9,426 bases of DNA from Sphingomonadales bacterium. GTDB taxonomy: Bacteria; Pseudomonadota; Alphaproteobacteria; Sphingomonadales; Sphingomonadaceae. Made by a program: the position numbers and the translations under genes. Below, one piece after another: positions 1 to 7,661 of this stretch. The stretch covers positions 1 through 9,426 of the forward strand of contig JAFLDC010000075.1 of assembly GCA_017302775.1 (NCBI GenBank), given 5' to 3'. Positions within the stretch are counted from its first letter, which is position 1. Every line of letters begins with the position of its first letter. Under the pieces are notes generated by a model, which worked only from the letters and a program-made list of their open reading frames with translations, was not told the origin of the DNA and did not search any database.

Positions 1-663
1 GGTGGTCCTGGCAATTGGGACGAACCGCGTGAAATCGTTCAGGCCGACGGGCGCCGCTATGTGGTCGCGGCCGAAGCCGACGGCAAGCCTGGCCTGATCA
101 AGGCCTTTCGCGATCCGGCCTGGTTCCGCGATCCGGAGACCCGTCTTTGCCACATCCTGTTCACCGCCAGCGCGGGATGGAGCGACGACGACTACAACGG
201 CGTAATCGGCCTCGCCACACTGGATGAGGGCGATGGATCGTGGCGACTGGGCGATCCGCTGGTCGAAGCGGTAGGGGTCAACAACGAGCTGGAACGACCG
301 CACATTGTGGTGCGGGACGGGCGCTATTACCTGTTCTGGTCTACCCAGCGCCGAACCTTCAAGCCGGGAACAGTGGCCGGTCCGAACGGGCTCTATGCCA
401 TGGTCGCGGATTGCCTGCACGGGCCATGGAAACCGGTCAACGGCGACGGTCTGGTTGCAGCCAATCCGGCCAGCGAGCCCACACAAGGTTACTCTTGGTG
501 GGTTACTGGCGAAGGCGCGGTATGGAGCTTTATCGACCACTGGGGAATGAACGGCCGCAGTTTCGCACAATACCCGGAACTGCTGCGCGGCCAGTTCGGC
601 GGCACCCCAGCCCCGGTGTTCTCCCTTGCCTTCGCCGGCGACCGCGTGACCATTGCGGACTGA
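1..663 (+). CDS. GH68 family levansucrase/beta-fructosyltransferase, 3' part (5' end outside window)
   Basis: The reading frame is open from base 1 and stops at TGA 661-663, so about 220 C-terminal residues are present. The GTG at 61 is internal and not the real start. GH68 enzymes cleave sucrose and transfer the fructosyl group to water or to a growing levan/fructo-oligosaccharide. Two family landmarks are visible. An RDP motif (Asp codon 112-114, in FRDPAWFRDPE) should hold the transition-state-stabilising Asp. An ERP motif (ELERPHIVV, Glu codon 292-294) should hold the acid/base Glu. The following YYLFWSTQ, GPNGLYAMV and VTGEGAVWSFIDHWG blocks also resemble Gram-negative GH68 proteins. The N-terminal nucleophile region and any signal peptide lie upstream, so localisation cannot be judged. 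The gene is followed six bases later by a GH32 gene in the same frame, implying co-expression. Whether the enzyme mainly makes polymer or hydrolyses sucrose cannot be told from sequence. Confidence 0.88.
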   Translation, partial: GGPGNWDEPREIVQADGRRYVVAAEADGKPGLIKAFRDPAWFRDPETRLCHILFTASAGWSDDDYNGVIGLATLDEGDGSWRLGDPLVEAVGVNNELERPHIVVRDGRYYLFWSTQRRTFKPGTVAGPNGLYAMVADCLHGPWKPVNGDGLVAANPASEPTQGYSWWVTGEGAVWSFIDHWGMNGRSFAQYPELLRGQFGGTPAPVFSLAFAGDRVTIAD

Positions 664-669
664 TCGATC

Positions 670-1977
670 ATGCGTCCGATCTATCATTACGCCCCGGCAG
701 CCAACTGGCTGAGCGATCCAAATGGCCTGGTCTACCACCACGGCGAATGGCACCTGTCCTATCAGTACAACCCGCACGGCGAGGACTGGGGCCACATGAG
801 CTGGGGTCACGCCATCAGCCCAGACCTTGCTACGTGGCAAGAACTGCCGCCAGCCCTGTTGGAAGACGACCAGTTCGCGATCTTTTCTGGATCCGCGGTC
901 TGCGACAGTAACGGCTCAGCCGGGTTCGGCACCGACGCACTGGTCGCGATCTATACTGGCGCGCGGCTGAACGAGCACCCCCTTCAGGCCCAGTGCCTTG
1001 GCTGGAGCAACGATCATGGGCGAACCTGGCACAAGTATGCCGGTAATCCCGTGCTCGATCTGGGGATGGCGGATTTCCGCGATCCCAACGTGTTCTGGCA
1101 TGAACCAACCGGGCGCTGGATCATGGTGGTGGTGCTGTCCAACGAACAGCGCGCGCTGATCTATGCTTCGCATGATCTCAGGCAATGGGACGAGATGTCG
1201 GTGATCCACGGCGCAGGCGCTCCTGGCGAGATTTGGGAGTGCCCGCTGTTGATTGAGCTGCCGGTGGAGGGGACGGACCAAACCCGTTGGTTGTTCAAGG
1301 TGGATATACTGCGGGGGGCGCCCGGGTCTGGTGCGCTGTACCAAACCGGAACTTTCGATGGAATCCGGTTTGTGCCGGACGGTCCACCACTGAACCCGCT
1401 TTGGCAAGTGGCTGACATGGGCCAGGATTTTTATGCGGCAATCGCCTGGCACGAACCGCGCGACGCCCAGGGCCGCCCGGCGTGGATCGGGTGGATGGGC
1501 AATCACACCTATCAGGGGCGGTTGCCCCGACAGGGCTGGCGAGGGGCGATGAGTTTGCCCCGGCGTTTGTCATTCCAGCCCGTGGCGGGGCAATATGTGC
1601 TGCGTCAGGAAGCCGAGCCTGCGGCCATCGCGGCGATAGCTTCTGCCACGCTCAAGGACGGGTCCGTACCCATGGTCGCGCGGCTCGATCTGCCCGGTAC
1701 CGATGATTTTGCGCTAACCTTGTCTGACCGGGATGGAAGACTGCTGGTGTTGGAACGACGCGGCGATACAGTGGTGTTCACCCGGCGCGATCCGGTTTCG
1801 CCCTTCCTTGATACAGCGCAGCCGTTCCGGATCGGGCATCACGCGGCGCTCACCCTATGGCTCGATCACGGCAGTGCCGAACTGTTCACGGACAATGGGC
1901 AGTCCTGCGCAACGCTCCAGCATCGGATGGCCGGATCCGAACTGATGCTGCGCCACCGTGTGCTTGCCGCGGCCTGA
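670..1977 (+). CDS. GH32 beta-fructosidase (levanase/fructan hydrolase/invertase type)
   Basis: This complete 435-residue protein should hydrolyse terminal beta-fructosyl bonds in fructans, fructo-oligosaccharides or sucrose. The five-bladed propeller domain fills about residues 1-300. Its N-terminal WLSDPNG motif carries the nucleophile Asp16. The usual family form is WMNDPNG, so Asn is replaced by Ser. Other landmarks are WGHMSWGHA at 40-48, FSGSAV at 72-77, FRDPN with Asp138, EIWECP with the acid/base Glu190, DMGQDFYAA at 249-257 and WRGAMSLPRRL at 290-300. A C-terminal beta-sandwich follows (LWLDHGSAELFTDNG). The start is fixed: only two codons separate ATG 670 from an in-frame TGA at 661. 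The protein therefore has no signal peptide and is probably cytoplasmic, acting on imported sugars. No good Shine-Dalgarno is visible, which suggests translational coupling to the GH68 gene. Family assignment is firm; the exact substrate is open. Confidence 0.93.
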   Translation: MRPIYHYAPAANWLSDPNGLVYHHGEWHLSYQYNPHGEDWGHMSWGHAISPDLATWQELPPALLEDDQFAIFSGSAVCDSNGSAGFGTDALVAIYTGARLNEHPLQAQCLGWSNDHGRTWHKYAGNPVLDLGMADFRDPNVFWHEPTGRWIMVVVLSNEQRALIYASHDLRQWDEMSVIHGAGAPGEIWECPLLIELPVEGTDQTRWLFKVDILRGAPGSGALYQTGTFDGIRFVPDGPPLNPLWQVADMGQDFYAAIAWHEPRDAQGRPAWIGWMGNHTYQGRLPRQGWRGAMSLPRRLSFQPVAGQYVLRQEAEPAAIAAIASATLKDGSVPMVARLDLPGTDDFALTLSDRDGRLLVLERRGDTVVFTRRDPVSPFLDTAQPFRIGHHAALTLWLDHGSAELFTDNGQSCATLQHRMAGSELMLRHRVLAAA

Positions 1978-1978
1978 C

Positions 1979-3484
1979 TCAGCCCGGCGCGGCGCAATTG
2001 GCCGCAATGTAATCAGCATGACCGGGCATGGCCTCTGCCGCCCTGGCCAGCGCGCCTTCCAGCTTGCGAAGGTATTCGGCATGATCGACCCCGCGCAGGG
2101 GCAACAGCGGATCGGTTGCCTGGGGCATGTTGCCCTGGCCAATGTGCACCGCCAGCCAGCTGGGGGGCCCGAACAGATCGGCGTCGCGCTGAACCAGCCG
2201 GCCATTCCTGCGGAAATGCTCGATCTTCCAGGTGACCGTGTCGGGTACATCCATCGCCGCACAATAGCGCCACAGTTCGCTGTCGGCGCGACTGGTCAGC
2301 TTGTAGTGCAGAATGATGAAATCGCGAATGCGTTCAAATTCATTGATCGCAATGCGGTTGTATTCCTCGATCACCAACGGGTCAAAACTGCGGTCCGGGA
2401 ACAGCGCGATCAGTTTGGAGATCGCCGCCTGGATCAGGTGGATCGAAGTTGATTCCAGCGGCTCCATGAACCCGCCCGAGAGACCAACTGCCACCACGTT
2501 GCGATTCCAGAACAGATTGCGCCGTCCGGTAACAAATGACAGCTTGCGCGGATCGGCCAGTGCCTTGCCGTCAAGGTTCGCCATCAAAACTTCGGCGGCT
2601 TCTTCGTCCGAAATGAAATCGCTGCAATAGACGTGGCCGTTGCCGGTCCGATGCTGAAGCGGAATGCGCCACTGCCAGCCGGCTTCACGCGCAGTAGAGC
2701 GGGTGTAAGGGGTGAATATCCCCGCACGTTCGCACGGCACCGCCATCGCGCTGTCGCATGGCAGCCAGTGCCGCCAGTCCTGATATCCGGTCTTGAGTGC
2801 GCCTTCGATCAGCAGGCCGCGAAAGCCTGAGCAATCGACGAACAGATCACCCTCAACCCGGCGCCCTTCCTCCATCACCACATGGTTGACGTGGCCGTTT
2901 TCACCATTCAGGCCAACACTGGCAACCTTGCCCTCGATCCGCACTACGCCGCGCTCCTCGGCATAGCGCCGCAGGAACTGCGCATAGAGTCCGGCATCAA
3001 AATGATAGGCGTAATCGAACGTCGAAAGCACGCTGCGCTGTTCGGTCGAAGGTTGGGCGAACTTGCCCCGCCGGGCCGCTGCCCAGGCCATGCACAGCGC
3101 ATCCAGATCGGGCGCCTCACCGCGCGCGTGGGCTGCCAGCCAATACTGATGCAGCGGCAGGAAATCGAAATTTCGGCCATAAGTCCCGAAGGGATGGAAA
3201 TAGCTGTGATCGAGCCGCCCCCAGTTGACGAACTGGATGCCGAGCTTGAACGATCCCTGAGTTGCGGCAACGAACTCGTTTTCGGCAATGCCCAGCGCTT
3301 CGTTGAAGGTGCGTATCGGCGGGATCGTAGCCTCGCCAACGCCGACCGTGCCGATCTCCTCGCTTTCGATCAAGGTGATGGTACACCCCGTGCGTATGGC
3401 ATTGGCCAGCGCCGCCGCGGTCATCCAGCCGGCAGTTCCGCCACCAACGATGACGACCGACCGGATCGAATTTTCATATTGCAT
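1979..3484 (-). CDS. Flavin-dependent halogenase (tryptophan halogenase family)
   Basis: This 501-residue protein belongs to the tryptophan halogenase family (PF04820). These enzymes use FADH2, O2 and a halide to make hypohalous acid, which is passed to an active-site lysine for electrophilic halogenation of aromatic substrates. Visible motifs are the FAD-binding GGGTAGW at 14-20, GVGEATIPP at 48-56, the conserved lysine Lys80 in SFKLGIQF, the halogenase-diagnostic WxWxIP motif (Trp270, Trp272) and EPLEST at 341-346 with the second catalytic acid Glu344. ATG 3484 is chosen because it follows a good GAGGA ribosome site by 7 nt and leads straight into the Rossmann fold; an upstream ATG at 3544 lies inside the preceding gene. 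Only 10 bp separate it from the oxygenase gene, whose stop TGA is part of this ribosome site. Free tryptophan is not necessarily the substrate: family members sited beside TonB receptors often lack a known one. A separate flavin reductase would be required and is not in the window. Confidence 0.92.
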   Translation of the reverse strand: MQYENSIRSVVIVGGGTAGWMTAAALANAIRTGCTITLIESEEIGTVGVGEATIPPIRTFNEALGIAENEFVAATQGSFKLGIQFVNWGRLDHSYFHPFGTYGRNFDFLPLHQYWLAAHARGEAPDLDALCMAWAAARRGKFAQPSTEQRSVLSTFDYAYHFDAGLYAQFLRRYAEERGVVRIEGKVASVGLNGENGHVNHVVMEEGRRVEGDLFVDCSGFRGLLIEGALKTGYQDWRHWLPCDSAMAVPCERAGIFTPYTRSTAREAGWQWRIPLQHRTGNGHVYCSDFISDEEAAEVLMANLDGKALADPRKLSFVTGRRNLFWNRNVVAVGLSGGFMEPLESTSIHLIQAAISKLIALFPDRSFDPLVIEEYNRIAINEFERIRDFIILHYKLTSRADSELWRYCAAMDVPDTVTWKIEHFRRNGRLVQRDADLFGPPSWLAVHIGQGNMPQATDPLLPLRGVDHAEYLRKLEGALARAAEAMPGHADYIAANCAAPG

Positions 3485-3500
3485 CGTGTTTTCCTCAGGC
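3485..3500 (-). promoter_or_regulatory. Ribosome binding site fused to the upstream stop codon
   Basis: On the minus strand TGAGGAA contains both the oxygenase stop codon (3497-3495) and a GAGGA Shine-Dalgarno core (3496-3492), 7 nt before the halogenase ATG. This supports translational coupling of the two genes and decides the halogenase start. Confidence 0.7.
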
Positions 3501-4883
3501 ACGCGGACGGCGGATGTCAAAGGCGATAACCAGGCGCTCGCCATCGTCGAACGGTACGGTGCCGTGCCACATGGTCGATGGAAAGATAACCAGTCGCCCA
3601 GGCTCGGGCTTGACCGTCTGATAGGGGGCTAGCGGCAGACCCAATTCTGCCGGCGACAGGCCGAAGGCGATGTGTCCCGCCGGTGGTGCTCCCATCTGCT
3701 GGGGCTGCGGCAAGGAAACGTAGAACGCGGTGGAAAGCCAGCCCATCGCATGGGTGTGCGGCACGTTGTATCCCTGCCGTTGAAGTCTGACCGACCAGCT
3801 CCCCTCGATCAGCAAATCCCCGCGCGGCGCACCCAGCAAGGGATGCCGGGGATCAACGGGTGGCAGGTGATCGACGTAACCGCGGACAAGGTCCAGCATC
3901 CGCTGCTTTGCACGCTGCAGCACCGGTTCGTGCCGCAGCAACACGGATCGGTCCGTCTGTGTGCCGCCGCGGACCGATTGCTCGATATACGGCGCGCCGG
4001 CATTATGCAGTCCGCGCAGAACTTCGGCCAGTTCAGCAAGCTCGGCCAAGCTCAAACCGCTATCCTGCGGAACGATCAACTGTTCCGGTCGATCGAGCCA
4101 TTCAGCGCGTTCATCATCCAGCAAGCGCCACGCCAACGACAGATAGGGCCAGTAGAGCATGGCTGACGGCGTGGCGACGAGCGGTAGCGCCTCGGCCTCG
4201 GCACGTTTGGCATCCCCCTGGCGCAAGGCGTACCGAATACGGCACAGGCTGGCGACGTCGCCGCGAATATGGGAGGTCGCCGCCAGCAGTGCCTCTGCCT
4301 GATTCCCATCAGCGGATTCCACTGCCACGAATAGCCTCGCGACAAGCAAGGCGGGAGTCTGCCCGAGATGCCGCTCAGCTTCATCAAGCACGGCTAGCGC
4401 GGCGTCCCACTGACGGGCCTGAGCGAGATTGCGATACCAGGCCAGCCATAGCGACGCGTTGCCCGGCATTGCCCGGCATGCCACAGCCAGATGATCGGAG
4501 AACCCGGTCTGCTGCCCACTCGTCCAGTTGAGGGTGGCGAGCGCCTTGTGCCCGTCCAGCCAGTCAGGACGGCGGGCCAGTAGCGATTCAAGCAACGCGC
4601 GCGCCTGTGATCCACGCCCTTCCGAAATCAGTGCCAGGGCCTCGTTGCGGGCAACGTCCAGATTGTCCGGAGCCAGCTGGCGAACGGCAGCAAAAAGTTT
4701 CGCTGCAGAATAACCGAGTTCATACCGGGTTTGCGCAAGCCCGAAGGCAAGTGCCGGGTCTGACGGGTGCAGCTTTGCCCCGCGTGCGAACGACGCTGCC
4801 GCTTCCATGAGCCGCTGCTGGCCGTGCAGCATAAAGGCCTGCTGCCGCAGCGATGCAACGTCGGTGTTATCCGCCACGCTCAT
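3495..4883 (-). CDS. TPR-repeat protein with C-terminal 2OG-Fe(II) oxygenase-like domain
   Basis: This predicted 462-residue protein has no signal peptide. Residues 1 to about 290 are alanine/leucine-rich helical pairs of tetratricopeptide character, for example [20 protein letters not shown] and [19 protein letters not shown], which normally bind protein partners. Residues about 350-462 resemble the putative 2OG-Fe(II) oxygenase family PF13759/TIGR02466. HTH (His376, His378) would be the proximal iron ligands, MWH (His440) the distal one, and Arg450 in ERLVIAFD the likely 2-oxoglutarate contact. [18 protein letters not shown] is the typical C-terminal block. ATG 4883 is preferred because upstream codons run through the intergenic hairpin and into the receptor gene; its ribosome site (AGGCG) is weak. 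It lies between the receptor gene and the halogenase gene, suggesting it works with one of them. No substrate is known to me, so hydroxylation of a peptide or small molecule is only a guess. Confidence 0.82.
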   Translation of the reverse strand: MSVADNTDVASLRQQAFMLHGQQRLMEAAASFARGAKLHPSDPALAFGLAQTRYELGYSAAKLFAAVRQLAPDNLDVARNEALALISEGRGSQARALLESLLARRPDWLDGHKALATLNWTSGQQTGFSDHLAVACRAMPGNASLWLAWYRNLAQARQWDAALAVLDEAERHLGQTPALLVARLFVAVESADGNQAEALLAATSHIRGDVASLCRIRYALRQGDAKRAEAEALPLVATPSAMLYWPYLSLAWRLLDDERAEWLDRPEQLIVPQDSGLSLAELAELAEVLRGLHNAGAPYIEQSVRGGTQTDRSVLLRHEPVLQRAKQRMLDLVRGYVDHLPPVDPRHPLLGAPRGDLLIEGSWSVRLQRQGYNVPHTHAMGWLSTAFYVSLPQPQQMGAPPAGHIAFGLSPAELGLPLAPYQTVKPEPGRLVIFPSTMWHGTVPFDDGERLVIAFDIRRPRA

Positions 4884-4920
4884 ATCGCCTGTTTGGCCTG
4901 CTGCATCACACCTGTCGACC

Positions 4921-4958
4921 CGTATACAAAGGGGAGGCGATCCACAGACCGCCTCCCC
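4921..4958 (-). terminator. Hairpin terminator/attenuator between receptor and oxygenase genes
   Basis: A perfect 9-bp GC-rich stem, GGGGAGGCG at 4931-4939 with CGCCTCCCC at 4950-4958, has a 10-nt loop. Read on the minus strand, leaving the receptor gene, it is followed by TTTGTAT. It lies 37 bp past the receptor stop and 47 bp before the oxygenase ATG. The T-run is short and interrupted, so partial rather than complete termination is likely. This would let the receptor be made in excess over the two enzymes downstream. The stem could also act as an mRNA-stabilising 3' end. Confidence 0.7.
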
Positions 4959-4995
4959 CGATGTGCCGCAAGATCTACGGGTTTCGACTCCTTGT

Positions 4996-7509
4996 TCAGA
5001 AGCTGTATTTGATCGATGCGGTCCAGGTACGGCCAAGCGCCGGGCCGGTTCCGATCACCACCGGGTTTACGGAAGCATCGGCGATGTTGCCGCTGCCGCG
5101 CAGATCATACCGGTTGAACACGTTGTAGCCCTGGATACCCAGTTCGACATTGGGCAGCGGCATCACGCGCAGGTTGACGCCAACCACGGCCCCGCCCGGA
5201 TACTGGCGCCCAGCGTCGTCGATGATGCTCGACTGACCGGTAACGTTTACACCCAGCGTTGCCTTATCCGCCACATCGTAGCTGGCCTGCACGGTGTAAA
5301 CCAGATCAGGCATGTATGGAGCGCGGGTGAACGGCGTTGGCGTGCCGGTGCTGCTCACGCCGGAACGGGTGGCTTTGGTGAAGGTGGCGTTGCTCACGAA
5401 AGTGAACCCGCCGTTGGTGTAAGTCCCATAAAACTCAAGCCCGTAGGACTTGTAGCGCGCGTCGATCACACAGCCGCCCGAACCACCGGGGCAGCGGGTG
5501 GCCGAAAGTTCAAACGTCGACTGCTTGAAGTTGCCTTTGAGCGCGGTCAGTTCGATCGTATAACGACCGCCGGCCAGATCGCCGCGGTTCTTGAGCCCCA
5601 ATTCGTACTGCTTGACGAAATCAACCGAAGGGGTGACCCCGTCAGCCGCGCAGCCCAAGGTTCCCGCCGAAGCCATCGCGCTGGTGCACAGCGAGCCATC
5701 GGAGGCAACCTTGCCGCCAAAGGTCTGCCGATCGCCGTTGAAGCGGCCGCCGCGCGAAGCACGCACGAAGATCGACGTGTTCTGGTTGGCCTTGAACAAC
5801 GCACCGGCAGTCCAGCTGGTATAGCTGCGGCTGTAGTTCAGCACTTCGGCCGAGCCGTTCGCGGCCATCGTGGGGATCAAAACGCCATTTGAATTGACAT
5901 TGAATTCCGCCCCACCGGTACGGCCACCGCCGGAAGCCTTGACGTTTTCGAACCGGACCGAGCCGTCGATCGCGAACAGATCGCCGTCCAGCTCCAGCGC
6001 CGCGTAGGGTGCGGTGTTGGTGTAGGACAGGTCATAGTCGCGGGCGCAGCAGTTGCCCCAGTTGTTGTTATAGCCGGAAATTCCTTCCACCGTCATGCGG
6101 GCGCCCGCGGTGTTGTACAGATCCAGCTGCGACGGGTTGTTGCCGCTGACTTCGCGCAACGACTTGTTGACGTGCCAGTCCATTGCGATGTCCTGGTTCA
6201 TATAGAAGAACCCGCCCCGTGCGGTAACCTTGAACGAGCCCATGTCGAACTTGCCAGCCAGCGTCAGGTCGTTGGCGAGGCTGCCAAGATCACGGATATT
6301 GGTATTCACATTGACGTTATCGTCAACATAGGTTCCGGTGAAGATCGCCCCGGCGTTCGGACCGCTGGCATAGCGGATCGAACCGACCACCTGCCCATTC
6401 ACCGTCGATCCGACGATGCCCGATGCCCGGCGCACGTTGACAAAAGGCGAGTTGAAGCTGCCGCTCAGCTTTGACCACCGGAAGTTGTTGTCAACGGTGA
6501 TACCGCCATCGAATTCGTAATGGAACTGCCCACCCAGCGCGGTCTGCTTGGTACTGATGCCGCTCATTTCGACACGCTCAAGCTGCCCTGTGCGGTTGTA
6601 GACCAGGAAATCGCGGTTGTAGATCGAGTAGTTAGAGCTGTTACGTCCATCGAAGCCCGGGAACGGTTGGACGTTGCTGATCCGGTTGCCGCTCAGCGTG
6701 GCCAGGGCCGGGGCGCCGGTGTAGTTCGGCTCCTGTGTGTCAGCCACCTTGAACAGCAGGCGGAAGTAACCCCGGCCGCCAGCGATGTCCTGAGTCAGGT
6801 TGCCCTTGATCTGGATGGAATCCGAGACGTTATAGTCGGCGTGCAGAGGCCCACGCCCGGTCTTGAATTGACCACCGATATGGAAGCGCAGGGTATCGTT
6901 GATCGGTCCGCCATAGCGGAAATCGACCTTTGTCTCGTCATAGTTGACGCCCTTGGACAGCGAGACATACCCGCCTTCCTTCTGGCCGGTGTTGCTAAGG
7001 TAGTTGATCACCGCACCTGGTGCCTGCGAAGCAAAGGTGGTCGAGCCGCCGCCGCGCACTGACTCTACGCGCTCAACGCTGGCGTCAAAACGCGTCCAGT
7101 AGTCATTGTTGCCGAACTGGATATCGCCGAACAGGACCGTCGGCAGACCGTCCTCCTGGATCTGGACGAACGGCGAACCCCCGGTTGCCACAGGCAGACC
7201 ACGCACCGCGATGTTCGAGTTACCGCCCGGCCCGGAGGTGCCGGGAACCTGAATCCCCGGAATCATGCGAAACACTTCAGCTTCAGAGCTGGGCTTGAAC
7301 GCGTCAACCAGTTGCGCGTCAACACTGGTTACCGAAACCGCGCTATCGAGGCGGCTCTTGTCGCGGCCAGAGGCTGTCACAACGATTTCATCAAGGCCGG
7401 CGGCGGATTCATCGGCCGGCGCTTCCTGCGCAAAGGCCGGGGCCGCAACCATGCTCATCGCCGCAAGCGACATCGCCGATACACAGCTCTTCAAAGTGAC
7501 TTTCATCAT
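4996..7509 (-). CDS. TonB-dependent outer-membrane receptor (probable fructo-saccharide uptake)
   Basis: This 837-residue protein should import a substrate across the outer membrane using TonB energy. Residues 1-28 form a signal peptide ending APAFA-Q. A TonB box (EIVVTA, 41-46) follows, then the plug domain at about 50-175 with NIAVRGLP, RVESVRGGG and APGAVINYLSN. The rest is a beta-barrel rich in aromatic strands and ends in the outer-membrane signature Y-S-F at the C-terminus. The start is one of two adjacent ATGs (7509 or 7506) after a GGGAGAGGA ribosome site; the second has better spacing, and the choice does not affect the mature protein. The mature chain has six cysteines in three close pairs: 487/488, 608/620 and 673/680. 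Neighbouring LacI, GH32, GH68 and fructokinase genes suggest sucrose, fructo-oligosaccharides or levan fragments as ligand, but ligand identity cannot be read from sequence. Confidence 0.93.
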   Translation of the reverse strand: MMKVTLKSCVSAMSLAAMSMVAAPAFAQEAPADESAAGLDEIVVTASGRDKSRLDSAVSVTSVDAQLVDAFKPSSEAEVFRMIPGIQVPGTSGPGGNSNIAVRGLPVATGGSPFVQIQEDGLPTVLFGDIQFGNNDYWTRFDASVERVESVRGGGSTTFASQAPGAVINYLSNTGQKEGGYVSLSKGVNYDETKVDFRYGGPINDTLRFHIGGQFKTGRGPLHADYNVSDSIQIKGNLTQDIAGGRGYFRLLFKVADTQEPNYTGAPALATLSGNRISNVQPFPGFDGRNSSNYSIYNRDFLVYNRTGQLERVEMSGISTKQTALGGQFHYEFDGGITVDNNFRWSKLSGSFNSPFVNVRRASGIVGSTVNGQVVGSIRYASGPNAGAIFTGTYVDDNVNVNTNIRDLGSLANDLTLAGKFDMGSFKVTARGGFFYMNQDIAMDWHVNKSLREVSGNNPSQLDLYNTAGARMTVEGISGYNNNWGNCCARDYDLSYTNTAPYAALELDGDLFAIDGSVRFENVKASGGGRTGGAEFNVNSNGVLIPTMAANGSAEVLNYSRSYTSWTAGALFKANQNTSIFVRASRGGRFNGDRQTFGGKVASDGSLCTSAMASAGTLGCAADGVTPSVDFVKQYELGLKNRGDLAGGRYTIELTALKGNFKQSTFELSATRCPGGSGGCVIDARYKSYGLEFYGTYTNGGFTFVSNATFTKATRSGVSSTGTPTPFTRAPYMPDLVYTVQASYDVADKATLGVNVTGQSSIIDDAGRQYPGGAVVGVNLRVMPLPNVELGIQGYNVFNRYDLRGSGNIADASVNPVVIGTGPALGRTWTASIKYSF

Positions 7510-7523
7510 TCCTCTCCCTCGGG
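7507..7523 (-). promoter_or_regulatory. Receptor ribosome binding site with tandem ATG
   Basis: On the minus strand a purine-rich GAGGGAGAGGA directly precedes ATGATG. The first ATG abuts AGGA, while the second is better spaced from it; GGGAG further upstream could serve the first. Start choice between 7509 and 7506 is therefore uncertain by one residue. Confidence 0.55.
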
Positions 7524-7577
7524 ACGATCAGAATCGCTTGCCCTATGACAAGTCGAAGCACGTCACTGACACACACA

Positions 7578-7605
7578 ACAATCGATTGCAACGAACATTT
7601 GTCAA
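7578..7605 (-). promoter_or_regulatory. Candidate promoter of the receptor-oxygenase-halogenase unit
   Basis: The minus strand has a perfect TTGACA -35 box at 7605-7600. After a 16-nt spacer comes GATTGT (7583-7578), a poor 3-of-6 match to the -10 consensus. A transcript starting near 7571 would have a leader of about 60 nt. Both elements overlap palindromic operators, so bound repressor would block RNA polymerase. The weak -10 box makes the exact location uncertain. Confidence 0.45.
7579..7590. promoter_or_regulatory. Putative LacI-family operator O1 (CAATCGATTGCA)
   Basis: CAATCGATTG at 7579-7588 is a perfect 10-bp palindrome centred on CG, the usual design of LacI-family operators. With the trailing CA it is a 12-bp exact repeat of the copy at 7603-7614. 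It covers the proposed -10 box of the receptor promoter and lies 160 bp upstream of the LacI-family gene, its probable reader. Confidence 0.72.
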
Positions 7606-7614
7606 TCGATTGCA
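7603..7614. promoter_or_regulatory. Putative LacI-family operator O2 (CAATCGATTGCA)
   Basis: This is a second exact copy of the 12-bp element, with its CAATCGATTG palindrome at 7603-7612, centred 24 bp from the first. Its left end shares three bases with the TTGACA -35 box of the receptor promoter. Two identical sites suggest two repressor dimers or a tetramer bridging the promoter. Confidence 0.72.
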
Positions 7615-7661
7615 GAGTTCGCGGGCGTGTGCCATTTCCGCCACGCGCCCATGTCCATTGG

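Noticed and set aside
240..911. Plus-strand 223-codon open frame across the GH68/GH32 junction
   Set aside because: It overlaps both catalytic genes out of frame, is extremely Arg/Gly/Pro-rich and shows no recognisable domain.
2882..3529. Plus-strand 215-codon open frame within the halogenase region
   Set aside because: It is an antisense mirror of the halogenase N-terminal coding sequence, with no ribosome site or motifs.
4459..4478. Exact tandem duplication of TTGCCCGGCA inside the TPR/oxygenase gene, considered as a possible frameshift
   Set aside because: Ten bases is not a multiple of three, yet the frame stays open, with TPR-like helices before and an intact oxygenase domain after. 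It is therefore not a recent disruptive duplication.
4884..5036. N-terminal 51-codon extension of the TPR/oxygenase frame
   Set aside because: It would run through the terminator hairpin and into the receptor gene, and its Cys/Arg/Gly-rich sequence does not resemble a TPR protein.
4807..5892. Long plus-strand open frame (361 codons) opposite the receptor and oxygenase genes
   Set aside because: It lies antisense to two well-supported genes, crosses their intergenic hairpin, has Arg/Ala/Gly-rich composition without domain motifs, and is a typical GC-rich shadow frame.
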